From Chitinophaga horti (GTDB taxonomy: Bacteria > Bacteroidota > Bacteroidia > Chitinophagales > Chitinophagaceae): a DNA stretch of 64,000 nucleotides. A program made the position numbers and the translations under genes. Of this stretch, positions 7,711 to 15,686 are shown piece by piece (position 1 is the first letter of the stretch; the number at the start of each line of letters is the position of its first letter). Below the pieces are notes generated by a model. It was not told where the DNA came from. It ran no database searches and saw only the letters and a list, made by a program, of their open reading frames with translations. The stretch is taken from the NCBI RefSeq assembly GCF_022867795.2, contig NZ_CP107006.1, positions 3,100,001 to 3,164,000 of the forward strand, given 5' to 3'.

Positions 7711-9159
7711 TTACTGATAAGTGATTTTTTCTTGTTTTTCAAAATCGTACAGCGACAGATAACGCAGTTCGTAATAAGCGCCCCAGAAATCACCCAGGGC
7801 CGTAATATAATCCCTTTTTGCCTGGTCCTTTTCCTGGAAGGCGATACTGAGGTCTGTGATACTCAGATCTCCCAACGAATAGCGGCTATTGGCGATCTGG
7901 TATTTTTCAGATGCGATAGAGTCTGCCGTGGCGCTCAGTTTCACCTGTTGCTTCATCATTTCGAACAACGTTACCTGCGTGGTCACCAGGTGCGAGAACG
8001 TTTGTTTGTCCTGCTCCACCTCGTACCGCGCCAGCTTCAGGTTCGCCTCCGCCGTGCGGGAACGCGAGCGGGAACGGCCCCAGTCCAGCACGGGAATCGT
8101 AAACTGCAACTGTACCAGCTGCTGGTTTTGTGGCGATTGATACACCTTGTTGATATTCGTGGCACTGTTGGAAAAACCGAGATTTGCGGTAAGCGTGGCA
8201 TTGAGCCCGTTATTTCCTTTCGCCTGCGCCACATCGCGCTCTGCTTCTACCACCTTGCGGATAAAAGCAATGGCATCCGCGTTATTTTTATACGCCTGTT
8301 CCAGCACCTGTTCCGCCGTTACCTCCATCGCAATACCTGCGGGCGGCAAGTCCAGCGCAATGCGCCCCACCTGTTGCAGTCCCGTATACGAGCGTAGGTT
8401 CAACGTGGCGATCTCCATTTCGCGGGCAGCGGCACCGAGTGACTTCTCTGCCTTGAGGTGCTCAAGTTTCAGTTGCAATATTTCGTTACGGGAAATCTTA
8501 CCCAGCGCAAACTTCTCGTCCGCAATTGCCTGCAGCCGTTTTGTGTTGGCGAGGTTCGTTTCCGCAATCTGGTAATTCACCTGCGACAGCAACAGGGCGA
8601 AAAAGTACTGGCTCGCATTTACCGCCACCTCTTCCATATCTGAAATAAACTGTTGGCGGCTCTCCTGGTATTTGAGCGGTTCGATCTTTTTATCCCACTT
8701 CAGCTTATTGAACTGGAACAGGGGCTGCTGGTAACCGAGCGTGTAGGGCACCGCGTTATACAACGTATTGTTGCGGTCAAAATCATCGAAGCGTTGCAAC
8801 TCCGTGGCGCCGTATATCATGCCACCTGTAGCCGTAATACCCTGGCTGAAAGAGAGACTGAGCGCCGAGTTATTATTATGCACCGGCTGGAACAGCACCG
8901 TACCATTCGGCTGTAACACCTGCGTGTAGGTTTTCTGAAAGCCCGGCAGCGTGCCCTCCAGTTGTAACTGCGGCGCGTAATTCGAGCGGTACGTACGCCA
9001 CTGCCAGTACTTCGTTTCCTTCATGGTGGCCGCCTGTTTCGACGCGATGGAGCCCTCTTTGGCCATCTGCACCACGGCCGCCAGTGACAGGCGCAGCGTG
9101 TCCTGCGCGTTAGCGGAAAGCGCGGGCAACAGCATCCATATAAAGTATAAATAGCGCAT
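7711..9159 (-). CDS. TolC-family outer-membrane efflux protein
   Basis: A 482-residue protein with a signal peptide (MRYLYFIWMLLPALSANA) and two repeats of the outer-membrane efflux protein domain. Long amphipathic helices predominate (e.g. EEVAVNASQYFFALLLSQVNY and the DKQTFSHLVTTQVTLFEMMK region), as expected for the periplasmic tunnel of a TolC trimer. The gene starts three bases after the HlyD stop codon, a spacing that points to co-translation. It should provide the outer-membrane exit duct for the ABC exporter encoded downstream. Confidence 0.9.
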   Translation of the reverse strand: MRYLYFIWMLLPALSANAQDTLRLSLAAVVQMAKEGSIASKQAATMKETKYWQWRTYRSNYAPQLQLEGTLPGFQKTYTQVLQPNGTVLFQPVHNNNSALSLSFSQGITATGGMIYGATELQRFDDFDRNNTLYNAVPYTLGYQQPLFQFNKLKWDKKIEPLKYQESRQQFISDMEEVAVNASQYFFALLLSQVNYQIAETNLANTKRLQAIADEKFALGKISRNEILQLKLEHLKAEKSLGAAAREMEIATLNLRSYTGLQQVGRIALDLPPAGIAMEVTAEQVLEQAYKNNADAIAFIRKVVEAERDVAQAKGNNGLNATLTANLGFSNSATNINKVYQSPQNQQLVQLQFTIPVLDWGRSRSRSRTAEANLKLARYEVEQDKQTFSHLVTTQVTLFEMMKQQVKLSATADSIASEKYQIANSRYSLGDLSITDLSIAFQEKDQAKRDYITALGDFWGAYYELRYLSLYDFEKQEKITYQ

Positions 9160-9162
9160 GGT

Positions 9163-10410
9163 TTAAGGGATAATGTTCACTTCACGGGTGTTTGCAAAAT
9201 CGCTCATGTCGGATACGATCACCGTTTCACCGGCACGAACGTTGTCCTTCAGTTCAACGTAATCCACGTTGCTAAGGCCCAGCGTCACCTTGCGACGAAC
9301 GGCCTTATCGCCTTCCACCACGAAGAGCTGCGCCGTTTTGCCGGCACCGAAGGCCGCGCCGTTCGTTACGCGTAACACATTGCGGTGGGCGTCGGTCACG
9401 ACATACACATCTACCTTTAAATTGGGACGCAGCAGGCCTGTGTCTTTGGCCGCCAGGTGTACATCGAACGTTACCTGCCCGTTTTTGACCGCCGGGTAAA
9501 TGTTGCTGATCTCGCCGCGTAGCTGGCTTTGGTTGATGCGCACGATGACCGGCATGCCGTTATGTAACTGACCGAGATACGTGTCCGCCACGCTGCCGCT
9601 GATCTTGAAGCTGCTTAAATCGGCGATGCGTAACAGTTCTACCCCCTCGCCTACTGAGGCGCCAATGTTGCGGTTCACCCAGGTAACTACACCGTTGCGG
9701 GTCGCGTTCACACTGGCAAGGTCTTTCTTCCGGCCCAGCTCCTGTAATTCGTGTTGTTGTATAGCCACTTCAATTTCCGATTCACGGATCTCTACCTGCA
9801 TGGTTTGTTGTTTGCTGCGGATCTCATTTTCGAGCTGCGTTTTTTCGAGCTGCGCCACTTTGAGGTCCATCTCCGCCTGCTCAACATTCTCGCGCGTACC
9901 GCCGCCTGCCTTGTACAGGCGTTTGGTGTTCTCCACTTCCGCCATCAGGCTGTTAATGCGCAGCTGTTTAATATCGTTGCTCGACTTCAGGTCGAAATAA
10001 CTTTTATCGAGTTCCAGTTTCAGTTTGCGGAGATTGTTTTGTTTTGATTCCAGCATAAAACGGCCCTTATCGTAGGCTGCCTGCACCAGGGCTTTATCCA
10101 GTCTTAGTATCGGTTGCCCGGCCTGCACCTTGGCGCCGGCATCAATGAGTACTTCGCGGATAGCCGATTGTACCGGGCTGGTGATGATCTCTTCGAACTC
10201 GGGCAGTACTTCGCCGGAGGCCGTGATCGTGTTTTCGACATCGCCGGTTTCCACAACGGCAGTGATGATCCTTTTGCGTGGCACAGATGATTTGAAAAGG
10301 CTTCGGGTGCCCACTACGGCGGCGGCGATCAGTATCACCGCTCCTGCGATGATGAGCGTCCACCTTCGCCGGCTGCGGGCTTTTACTTCGGCTGATATTT
10401 CCTTGTCCAT
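9163..10410 (-). CDS. HlyD/MacA-type periplasmic adaptor (membrane fusion protein)
   Basis: A 415-residue adaptor. A cytoplasmic basic start is followed by one membrane helix (WTLIIAGAVILIAAAVVGTRSLF, about 17-39), then a lipoyl half-motif (VLIDAGAKVQAGQPILRLD, about 90-108), a coiled-coil hairpin (about 110-225), the second lipoyl half, and a beta-barrel (about 245-345). This is the order found in MacA-like proteins. It is the first gene of the seven-gene operon. The non-coding gap in front of it (10411-10632) holds a sigma-54-like element and a palindrome, so the operon's own NtrC-type regulator is a likely activator. Confidence 0.92.
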   Translation of the reverse strand: MDKEISAEVKARSRRRWTLIIAGAVILIAAAVVGTRSLFKSSVPRKRIITAVVETGDVENTITASGEVLPEFEEIITSPVQSAIREVLIDAGAKVQAGQPILRLDKALVQAAYDKGRFMLESKQNNLRKLKLELDKSYFDLKSSNDIKQLRINSLMAEVENTKRLYKAGGGTRENVEQAEMDLKVAQLEKTQLENEIRSKQQTMQVEIRESEIEVAIQQHELQELGRKKDLASVNATRNGVVTWVNRNIGASVGEGVELLRIADLSSFKISGSVADTYLGQLHNGMPVIVRINQSQLRGEISNIYPAVKNGQVTFDVHLAAKDTGLLRPNLKVDVYVVTDAHRNVLRVTNGAAFGAGKTAQLFVVEGDKAVRRKVTLGLSNVDYVELKDNVRAGETVIVSDMSDFANTREVNIIP

Positions 10411-10432
10411 TTACGTATTTGGCCATAAGCAT

Positions 10433-10448
10433 TTCAATACAAATGCCA
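10433..10448 (-). promoter_or_regulatory. Sigma-54-like -24/-12 element before the exporter operon
   Basis: On the minus strand the bases from 10448 down to 10433 read TGGCATTTGTATTGAA, matching the sigma-54 consensus TGGCAC-N5-TTGC in the invariant GG (-24) and in TTG, with A in place of C at the last -12 position. The predicted transcript start is about 10422, only some 12 nt ahead of the ATG at 10410. The match is imperfect; the main support is that the operon encodes a sigma-54 activator. Confidence 0.4.
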
Positions 10449-10499
10449 GAGTTAACCATCTTACTATCAATAAATTACAGGATTCTCCAGATCAAAAAC

Positions 10500-10525
10500 T
10501 GTCCGATTCCGGACAAACGTTCCGG
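10500..10525. promoter_or_regulatory. Palindromic enhancer candidate for the NtrC-type regulator
   Basis: TGTCCG-ATTC-CGGACA (10500-10515) is a perfect inverted repeat with six-base arms. A second one, CCGGA-N7-TCCGG (10509-10525), overlaps it. The centre lies roughly 85 bases upstream of the start predicted from the -24/-12 element, a normal place for an NtrC-family enhancer. It could also act on the divergent SRPBCC gene. Confidence 0.45.
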
Positions 10526-10596
10526 TATTGGAAGAATGTCGCAATCGCCCCCCGATAATGTCGTACGGGTAAACCCCCGTTTACATTTTGCCGTTA

Positions 10597-10604
10597 TATC
10601 TTTG
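10597..10604 (+). promoter_or_regulatory. -7 box, Bacteroidota consensus, for the SRPBCC gene
   Basis: TATCTTTG matches TAnnTTTG exactly and lies 28 bases ahead of ATG 10633. A -33 TTTG at the normal distance is not apparent. Confidence 0.45.
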
Positions 10605-10632
10605 TGTCATCACAAACCTTAAAACCTACATT

Positions 10633-11163
10633 ATGAAAATTTTAAAATGGATATTGATCGTTGTCGCCGTGATCGTTATCATCCCCCTACTGGCTGCCGC
10701 CTTTATGAAAAAAGATTACACCATTGTACAGGAAGTGGTGATCAACAAGCCTAAACAACAGGTGTTCGACTACGTGAAATACGTTGACAACCAAAATAAA
10801 TTCAACAAATGGGTACTGGCCGATCCTGCGATCAAGATCGTGAACAAGGGGACAGATGGCACCGTGGGATTTGTACAGAGCTGGGACAGTAAAGAGATCA
10901 ACAGTAAAGGTGAACAGGAAATCAAACAGATCGTGGAAGGCGAGAAAATCGAGTCCGAACTGCGCTTCGAAAAACCCTTCCCCGGGGTATCGCCAACCAG
11001 CCTGCAGACGGCTTCCATGGCTGATAATCAGACCAAAGTCACCTGGACCTTCCACGGACATATGTCCTGGCCCCTGAACATTATGCGTCCGATGGCTGTG
11101 AGTATGATGAACACCGACCTGCAGGAAAGCCTGGGTATGCTGAAGAAGCAGTTGGAACAATAG
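10633..11163 (+). CDS. SRPBCC-family protein
   Basis: A 176-residue protein with an N-terminal membrane anchor (ILKWILIVVAVIVIIPLLAAAF, 2-23) followed by a START/SRPBCC-like domain: the VVINKPKQQVFDYVKYVDNQNKFNKW opening is typical of polyketide-cyclase-type members that bind hydrophobic ligands in a helix-grip cavity. I start at ATG 10633, since the frame's upstream codons lie in the promoter region and add no signal. A TATCTTTG box (10597-10604) precedes it. Transcribed away from the exporter operon. The ligand is unknown. Confidence 0.85.
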   Translation: MKILKWILIVVAVIVIIPLLAAAFMKKDYTIVQEVVINKPKQQVFDYVKYVDNQNKFNKWVLADPAIKIVNKGTDGTVGFVQSWDSKEINSKGEQEIKQIVEGEKIESELRFEKPFPGVSPTSLQTASMADNQTKVTWTFHGHMSWPLNIMRPMAVSMMNTDLQESLGMLKKQLEQ

Positions 11164-11199
11164 GATATTTTTCCTATATTCCATTACCTTTATAGTCCT

Positions 11200-12075
11200 A
11201 TGAAACCACTAAGCCGTTTACTATTACTCCTTGCCATACCTTTTTATTTCAGCTGTAACACAGGACCTGAAAAAAATGACTGGAAGTTCCAGGTGTGCGA
11301 CCGTATTGCCCGCAGTGATCTGCAGCAGGCGGCCGAACGCCTGGAAGGCTTTAAAGGCACTCCCCGCCGGGCCACTGACAGCGTATTTGGCACCTACCTT
11401 AGCGAAGTGACCGTTAACGACACCATCGTGAACGAATACCTTTTTTCCCAGGGACAGGTGAAACGTGTTAACACCACCGCCGAAGGTACTGCTGCCTCTA
11501 TCCGGCTGGATTATGATGGCAAAGGCAATATCATCTCCCTGGAAAGACTACCCGAAGGACAAAAAAACGAGTTTACCTACGACGGCAGCGGCAGGCCTGA
11601 AAGCCATGTATATACCGCCGGCAACGATACACCTCCCGAAAAAACCATTTATAAATACTTCCCCGGCAACGACAGCCTCTATATTTACCACGAAGGCCGT
11701 GGCGTAGAGAAACTGTATCTCACCGAAACCGATACCGTAGTCGCTGTATTGCGCAACTTTGAAGATAAAGGCGGCCTGTTACTGTCGCAGAAGAGCGAGT
11801 ACTACGACCGCAAAGTCAGGATCGTGGAAATCAATTACTTCCGGCAAACAAAATTGTACCTGCGTACCCGTTATGAGTACGACCACCGCGGTAACGTAAC
11901 CTTCCGCCTCAGCGAGCGGGAAGCCGCCGCAGAAAGCGAAAAGCTGCTCGCCGAACGCGCCAGCTCCTACCGGTTCGAGTATCACTACGACCAGCAAGGC
12001 AACTGGACCCAGAAAGTAAGTCGCCAGCTCGACGGCAATTGGATGAGTACCGAAACCCGGAAAATTGAATATTGA
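11200..12075 (+). CDS. Lipoprotein with YD-repeat-like motifs
   Basis: A 291-residue lipoprotein: the signal peptide ends in a lipobox (PFYFSC, Cys19). The body carries spaced motifs of the form YDGKGN, YDGSGR, YDHRGN and YDQQGN, each followed by a short beta hairpin, close to the YD repeats of RHS proteins but far fewer in number. Such lipoproteins are common in Bacteroidota and their role is unknown. A TACCTTTA box (11185-11192) lies seven bases before the ATG. No neighbour suggests a pathway. Confidence 0.75.
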   Translation: MKPLSRLLLLLAIPFYFSCNTGPEKNDWKFQVCDRIARSDLQQAAERLEGFKGTPRRATDSVFGTYLSEVTVNDTIVNEYLFSQGQVKRVNTTAEGTAASIRLDYDGKGNIISLERLPEGQKNEFTYDGSGRPESHVYTAGNDTPPEKTIYKYFPGNDSLYIYHEGRGVEKLYLTETDTVVAVLRNFEDKGGLLLSQKSEYYDRKVRIVEINYFRQTKLYLRTRYEYDHRGNVTFRLSEREAAAESEKLLAERASSYRFEYHYDQQGNWTQKVSRQLDGNWMSTETRKIEY

Positions 12076-12140
12076 TGATTTCCGGAAAAGCCATATATTA
12101 GCAGACGTTTTTGAAAAAACAACAACCAATTTAACTCCAT

Positions 12141-12148
12141 TAGCTTTG
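12141..12148 (+). promoter_or_regulatory. -7 box, Bacteroidota consensus
   Basis: TAGCTTTG matches TAnnTTTG exactly, 40 bases before the GTG start of the next gene. A TTTG at 12110-12113 is 27 bases upstream, somewhat farther than the usual -33 distance. Confidence 0.4.
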
Positions 12149-12188
12149 AAGGCAATCAATGTAAACCCAAATACATTCATCCTATAAC

Positions 12189-12959
12189 GTGACTGACATC
12201 CACTTTCACCAGGAACGGAAGAAGTTCAATTTATTGAAACGACTCCCACGCATTACAAAGAGACCTTTTACCAGCCGTAAGGCCGTAAAAGATGTAACAA
12301 CAGCCGGCACCGCCGCACGTAACATTTACCGGGCAATAGCTGAGGTCATAGAAACCTCTCACGACCCCAGCTTTCAACATCGCCTGCATGAGGCCATGCA
12401 TAAAGTAGTGTTGGCCGACAAAGGCAACCCGCCCGGCAAAAAAGAGCTGAAACTCGCGAACCTGAAACGGTTACGCAGTATGCGCATCTTTAAGAACAAC
12501 GCCATTACCGTTAAAACCAAAGTAAAGCGTAACCGTAGCGGTACCATCGATGTGTTTATCCAGCAACCGGGCCTGCAAGCCCCTGCTGCCGTCACCTACA
12601 TCGAGTACCGTGCTGTGGCCGTTTGCCCTGATTACAGACATCGTTATAGCCGCATATTGATTTCGAACCCTTACATTTTGTCAAAAGCAGAAGAATTGCC
12701 CGACCTCACCCTGGAGCTGCAGTCTGCCAGCTGCCGCCCCTGTTTGGTGATACTCGAAGCCCGCGCATATAAAATGCGCGGGGGCAATTTGCTTCCGGTA
12801 GACTTCACCGACCATAACGCCGCGGACATCATCGCGGTGTTGCCTGCAGTGAAAAAGATCGTGTTGCGGCGTAAGGACCCGAAAGTGTCGGAGAAGACCG
12901 CGGAGTACTGGAATTATGTGTCGCAGCGGAAGGGGTTTGGGGGGATGCAGCAGAATTAA
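12189..12959 (+). CDS. Hypothetical basic protein, GTG start
   Basis: A 256-residue, strongly basic protein with no signal peptide. I use GTG 12189, because the next ATG would remove the conserved-looking start (KAVKDVTTAGTAARNIYRAIAEV). The first 100 residues are helical and Lys/Arg rich; the rest alternates strands (ITVKTKVKRNRSGTIDVFIQQ, AAVTYIEYRAVAVCPDY). The helical-then-beta plan recalls the paired small proteins at 14.0-15.3 kb but I see no secure alignment. It ends 16 bases before the AraC gene, so the two are probably cotranscribed. Function unknown. Confidence 0.65.
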   Translation: MTDIHFHQERKKFNLLKRLPRITKRPFTSRKAVKDVTTAGTAARNIYRAIAEVIETSHDPSFQHRLHEAMHKVVLADKGNPPGKKELKLANLKRLRSMRIFKNNAITVKTKVKRNRSGTIDVFIQQPGLQAPAAVTYIEYRAVAVCPDYRHRYSRILISNPYILSKAEELPDLTLELQSASCRPCLVILEARAYKMRGGNLLPVDFTDHNAADIIAVLPAVKKIVLRRKDPKVSEKTAEYWNYVSQRKGFGGMQQN

Positions 12960-12975
12960 TCACAACCATTCCACT

Positions 12976-13983
12976 ATGAATTTCCATTTCCCCGGAAACG
13001 ACGGGTTGCGCGTAAGCCATCACGCGATCCCACACACTTTTTACAACATATTCAGGTACTGTGATGTAATGGAAACCGAGGGCGCATTCGGCCGCATTTA
13101 CCAGCAGTTCGATAAGGGTGAAAAAAGCGAAGTCGCTTTACACGATATCAACTTTACCTCTACAGCTTCAGCCACGATGCAACTCGATGCGCCCGCAGTT
13201 ATACTCAATTATGTGTTTAGCGGCCGGGGCGAGGCTTCGCACGCGCAACTGGGCAGTTTATGGCAAAAGCAAAACACCTCCAGCCTGTGGTACTTACCAG
13301 CGGGTAACCACCATTTCAACATCAAAAAAGGCAATTGTACTTCCATAAAGCTAAAGGTGAGCCTTCACCTCATCGCTGCACTGGGGCAGGATAACCCAGA
13401 CATACGCAAGTTTTACGAATGCGCCGTATCCCTCAGTCCCAACGGCTGGCGGCTGCCTTATGTGCCAACACTGAAAGACAGCTACCGGCTGCTGCAGACA
13501 CTTACCAAATTAAAGGGTGTCGGGCGCAGCAGGGAGATATTGATCGATAGTCACGTTAGCCAGTTGTTCCTGCAGTTCATCGACGACCTGCGTAAAACAA
13601 AGGAAGCGCCAAAAGATAATTACCGCTACGACCAGGACGAGATTGCGAAGATACTGGCAGCGCAGGACCAGATACTTCACCGTCAACTCTGGGGAGTGCC
13701 TGTACCTACCATCGCACTGCAATTTGGCATGTCGCCCCGTAAATTTGCGCGCTATTTTCAACACGCCTATAACATGACCTTTCAGTCGGCCATAACACTT
13801 AAACGTATTACAGAGGCTTGCCAGTTGCTCATCAACTCCGAGCTTCCGATCGGTGATATCGCGCTCAAAGTAAAATATGAGAACCATTCTGCCTTCACCC
13901 GAACTTTCGAAAAGTGCATGGGCTGTGCACCCAGCGAATACAGGCGGCACAACCGTCTGCCGCAGGAGGAACAGGCCCGATGA
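12976..13983 (+). CDS. AraC-family transcriptional regulator
   Basis: A 335-residue regulator starting at ATG 12976. The C-terminal 100 residues form the double helix-turn-helix of the family: VPTIALQFGMSPRKFARYFQ for the first and IGDIALKVKYENHSAFTRTFEKCMGCAPSEYRR for the second, with the usual closing signature. The N-terminal part (1-230) is a ligand or partner domain without a recognised family. It follows the basic hypothetical gene closely and its stop abuts the stop of the converging gene with no spacer (13983/13984). Likely controls nearby genes; the target is not shown by the sequence. Confidence 0.88.
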   Translation: MNFHFPGNDGLRVSHHAIPHTFYNIFRYCDVMETEGAFGRIYQQFDKGEKSEVALHDINFTSTASATMQLDAPAVILNYVFSGRGEASHAQLGSLWQKQNTSSLWYLPAGNHHFNIKKGNCTSIKLKVSLHLIAALGQDNPDIRKFYECAVSLSPNGWRLPYVPTLKDSYRLLQTLTKLKGVGRSREILIDSHVSQLFLQFIDDLRKTKEAPKDNYRYDQDEIAKILAAQDQILHRQLWGVPVPTIALQFGMSPRKFARYFQHAYNMTFQSAITLKRITEACQLLINSELPIGDIALKVKYENHSAFTRTFEKCMGCAPSEYRRHNRLPQEEQAR

Positions 13984-14541
13984 TCACGTGCTGATCTCTT
14001 TTAGCTCCAGCTTCCTGGTACAATTGCCTGGCAGGTCATAGGCCTCAATTAGTAAACCGTATACACATTTGCCTGGCAATGCTTTGGCAGCAACATATGT
14101 GAAGGTTGACGATCCCGGCATATCGCTCTGTGCAACGCCTTCTTCCAGCGTTTCGCCCAGTACCATGATCGTAACATGCACGCGGTCGACCCATACATTA
14201 TCTGTAGCGGTGATGATCAACTTGTCACCAACTTTTCCGTGATAGGCCGATTCATCCACTTTCGTGATCGCCGGGGCTTTGTAGCTGTCGGCCAGCGCCA
14301 GGTGATAAACCGATTGCCCTTCTGCAGCCAATGCTGCATAGAGGCTGCTTAGCCGCACATCCTTCAACGCCTGACCAGCCCAGGCATTGGCCCTCGCCAT
14401 GTTGGCTGCAGCCTCCATTTGCGCGGGGCTCTGTACCAGCGGCGGACGGGCATGTTTGTCATTGTTAAATGTAACCGGCGCCGAGAGCGCAGGCTGAGTG
14501 GCAGTCGTCCTGCCCGGAGGAGTAAATTGTCTTTTTTTCAT
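13984..14541 (-). CDS. Small Ig-like hypothetical protein, paralogue A
   Basis: A 185-residue protein with a basic, low-complexity start (KKRQFTPPGRTTATQPALSAP), a helical segment (about 40-75), and a C-terminal beta domain (about 90-185, e.g. GDKLIITATDNVWVDRVHVTIM and YGLLIEAYDLPGN). It aligns with the next gene along the last 130 residues: SLYAAL/ALYTAK, GQSVYHLALAD/GQTVRGLMVGD, LEEGVAQ/IEEGQAI and DLPGN/DFPGN. No export signal is present in either protein. It is transcribed toward the AraC gene. Family unnamed to me; possibly multi-copy in Chitinophagaceae. Confidence 0.7.
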   Translation of the reverse strand: MKKRQFTPPGRTTATQPALSAPVTFNNDKHARPPLVQSPAQMEAAANMARANAWAGQALKDVRLSSLYAALAAEGQSVYHLALADSYKAPAITKVDESAYHGKVGDKLIITATDNVWVDRVHVTIMVLGETLEEGVAQSDMPGSSTFTYVAAKALPGKCVYGLLIEAYDLPGNCTRKLELKEIST

Positions 14542-14660
14542 AGTCGTGGTTTTAAGGTTTAAAATATGATTTACGTTTACAAAGGTGCGGTATCTGATTT
14601 TTTTCCACTTACCAGGTTTGTAAAAACATTGTGCCGATTTGTCATTTTTTAGAACGAGTG

Positions 14661-14688
14661 AAAAAGAAGGCGCACCACGTGGTGCGCC
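14661..14688 (-). terminator. Terminator of paralogue B gene
   Basis: GGCGCACCAC and GTGGTGCGCC (14669-14688) form a perfect palindrome, followed on the minus strand by TTCTTTTT. It lies 15 bases after the stop of the 14704-15273 gene and so separates it from paralogue A. Confidence 0.8.
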
Positions 14689-14703
14689 CGTCTTTCCACT
14701 TTA

Positions 14704-15273
14704 TTAGATCGTGATTTCCAGTACCCCCGGGTTACCTGGGAAGTCGGAAGCCGTTACCCTGATGATCGTACCCGCCAGGTCAGCATTTGCCACCGTCGTG
14801 AGGTACAACCAGGTGCTATGGTTGCGTGGATTAAGGATCGCCTGCCCTTCCTCGATGAGGTCACCGCCAGCTGAATAAATGCTGACCGCTACTGCTACTA
14901 CACGGAAGTCGTCATACGCCCTGATACCAATCGGATCACCAGCTACGCCCTTATAGTCTTTGGTGATAATTTCGTGTACCACCGGCGGCTTCAGGAAGTC
15001 GCCGACCATAAGTCCCCGCACCGTTTGACCCGGCTCCTTTTTCGCCGTGTAAAGCGCCTTCATTTCAGCGTCTGCGAGCATTGCCTGTGCATACCCGGAG
15101 GCATCTGCGAAATTGAAGCGTTGCTGTCGCTGCCCCTCGGTGGGTGCTAAGTTTTCATTTCTCCTGGGCATACGGCTTACCACCGTTTTATTGCCCTGTT
15201 TGCGGTAAACTACCTGTTTAGCGATGTTTCCTCTTACGCCATCCAGGAACATGTTGTTATCTATTTTTGCCAT
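14704..15273 (-). CDS. Small Ig-like hypothetical protein, paralogue B
   Basis: A 189-residue protein without signal peptide. The start (GVRGNIAKQVVYRKQGNKTVVSRMP, about 12-36) has the GxxGxxVxYxxxGKxVxR pattern seen in DUF6266-type proteins of Bacteroidota, followed by a helix (about 50-80) and a beta-rich C-terminal domain (about 95-189). It is clearly homologous to paralogue A but keeps the basic N-terminal hairpin that A has lost or replaced. Own terminator, so separately transcribed. The upstream gap holds the LytTR-type repeats at 15.4 kb, which may control it as well as the LytTR gene. Function unknown. Confidence 0.72.
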   Translation of the reverse strand: MAKIDNNMFLDGVRGNIAKQVVYRKQGNKTVVSRMPRRNENLAPTEGQRQQRFNFADASGYAQAMLADAEMKALYTAKKEPGQTVRGLMVGDFLKPPVVHEIITKDYKGVAGDPIGIRAYDDFRVVAVAVSIYSAGGDLIEEGQAILNPRNHSTWLYLTTVANADLAGTIIRVTASDFPGNPGVLEITI

Positions 15274-15438
15274 AAAATTTGTTTTTAATCAGTTAAAAAA
15301 TTTGTTGCTAATCACGCGGTCCGCAGCTGGAAGAAGATTCAGGATGTCGCTCCTCACCCTTAGCCTGAGCGATGCTTCCATTACGCTGACCGACAACACG
15401 AAAGTACTGCCGGCCCTACCCTAAAAAAACGCGGCTGA

Positions 15439-15477
15439 GGTGAACCCTGGTTTTTGATGGGGTGAACCCAGGTTTTT
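15439..15477. repeat. Direct repeat pair, 22-bp period (LytTR-type operator candidate)
   Basis: GGTGAACCCTGGTTTTT (15439-15455) and GGTGAACCCAGGTTTTT (15461-15477) differ at one base and start 22 bases apart, two helical turns. LytTR regulators are known to bind pairs of roughly 9-bp direct repeats with 12-13 bp between them, which this spacing fits. A LytTR gene starts about 210 bases downstream and paralogue B starts about 165 bases upstream on the other strand. Confidence 0.55.
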
Positions 15478-15525
15478 CGCGAGGGGAATACAAACAAACT
15501 TCGGGGATCCTTCCAGATCCCTCTT

Positions 15526-15617
15526 ACATCCTTGCTAAGTTGTTGCTAAAAAGTTGCTGAAACACCAGTGTTTTAGCAGGGATATAGCAAGGATGTAGCA
15601 AGGATGTAGCAGGGATG
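15526..15617. repeat. 11-bp tandem repeats with inverted partner
   Basis: Four head-to-tail 11-base units cover 15574-15617: TAGCAGGGATA, TAGCAAGGATG, TAGCAAGGATG and TAGCAGGGATG. An exact inverted copy, ACATCCTTGCTA, lies at 15526-15537. Between them, TGCTGAAACAC and GTGTTTTAGCA (about 15555-15578) form a near-perfect inverted repeat. The array therefore can fold into a large hairpin or bind a protein once per helical turn. It lies directly ahead of the LytTR gene. Confidence 0.7.
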
Positions 15618-15686
15618 CCGCAAAAACGTTAGATTTGGGAAAGCCGTTTAAGCAATATCTATTTCATAACCCTAAATGTTTAAGTG

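Noticed and set aside
15224..15424. 66-codon plus-strand frame across the start of paralogue B and the gap before the LytTR repeats
   Set aside because: Overlaps a supported gene on the other strand, no recognisable composition or promoter.
15526..15617. CRISPR array
   Set aside because: The repeats are 11 bases, directly abutting and without spacers, and no cas genes are present in the window.
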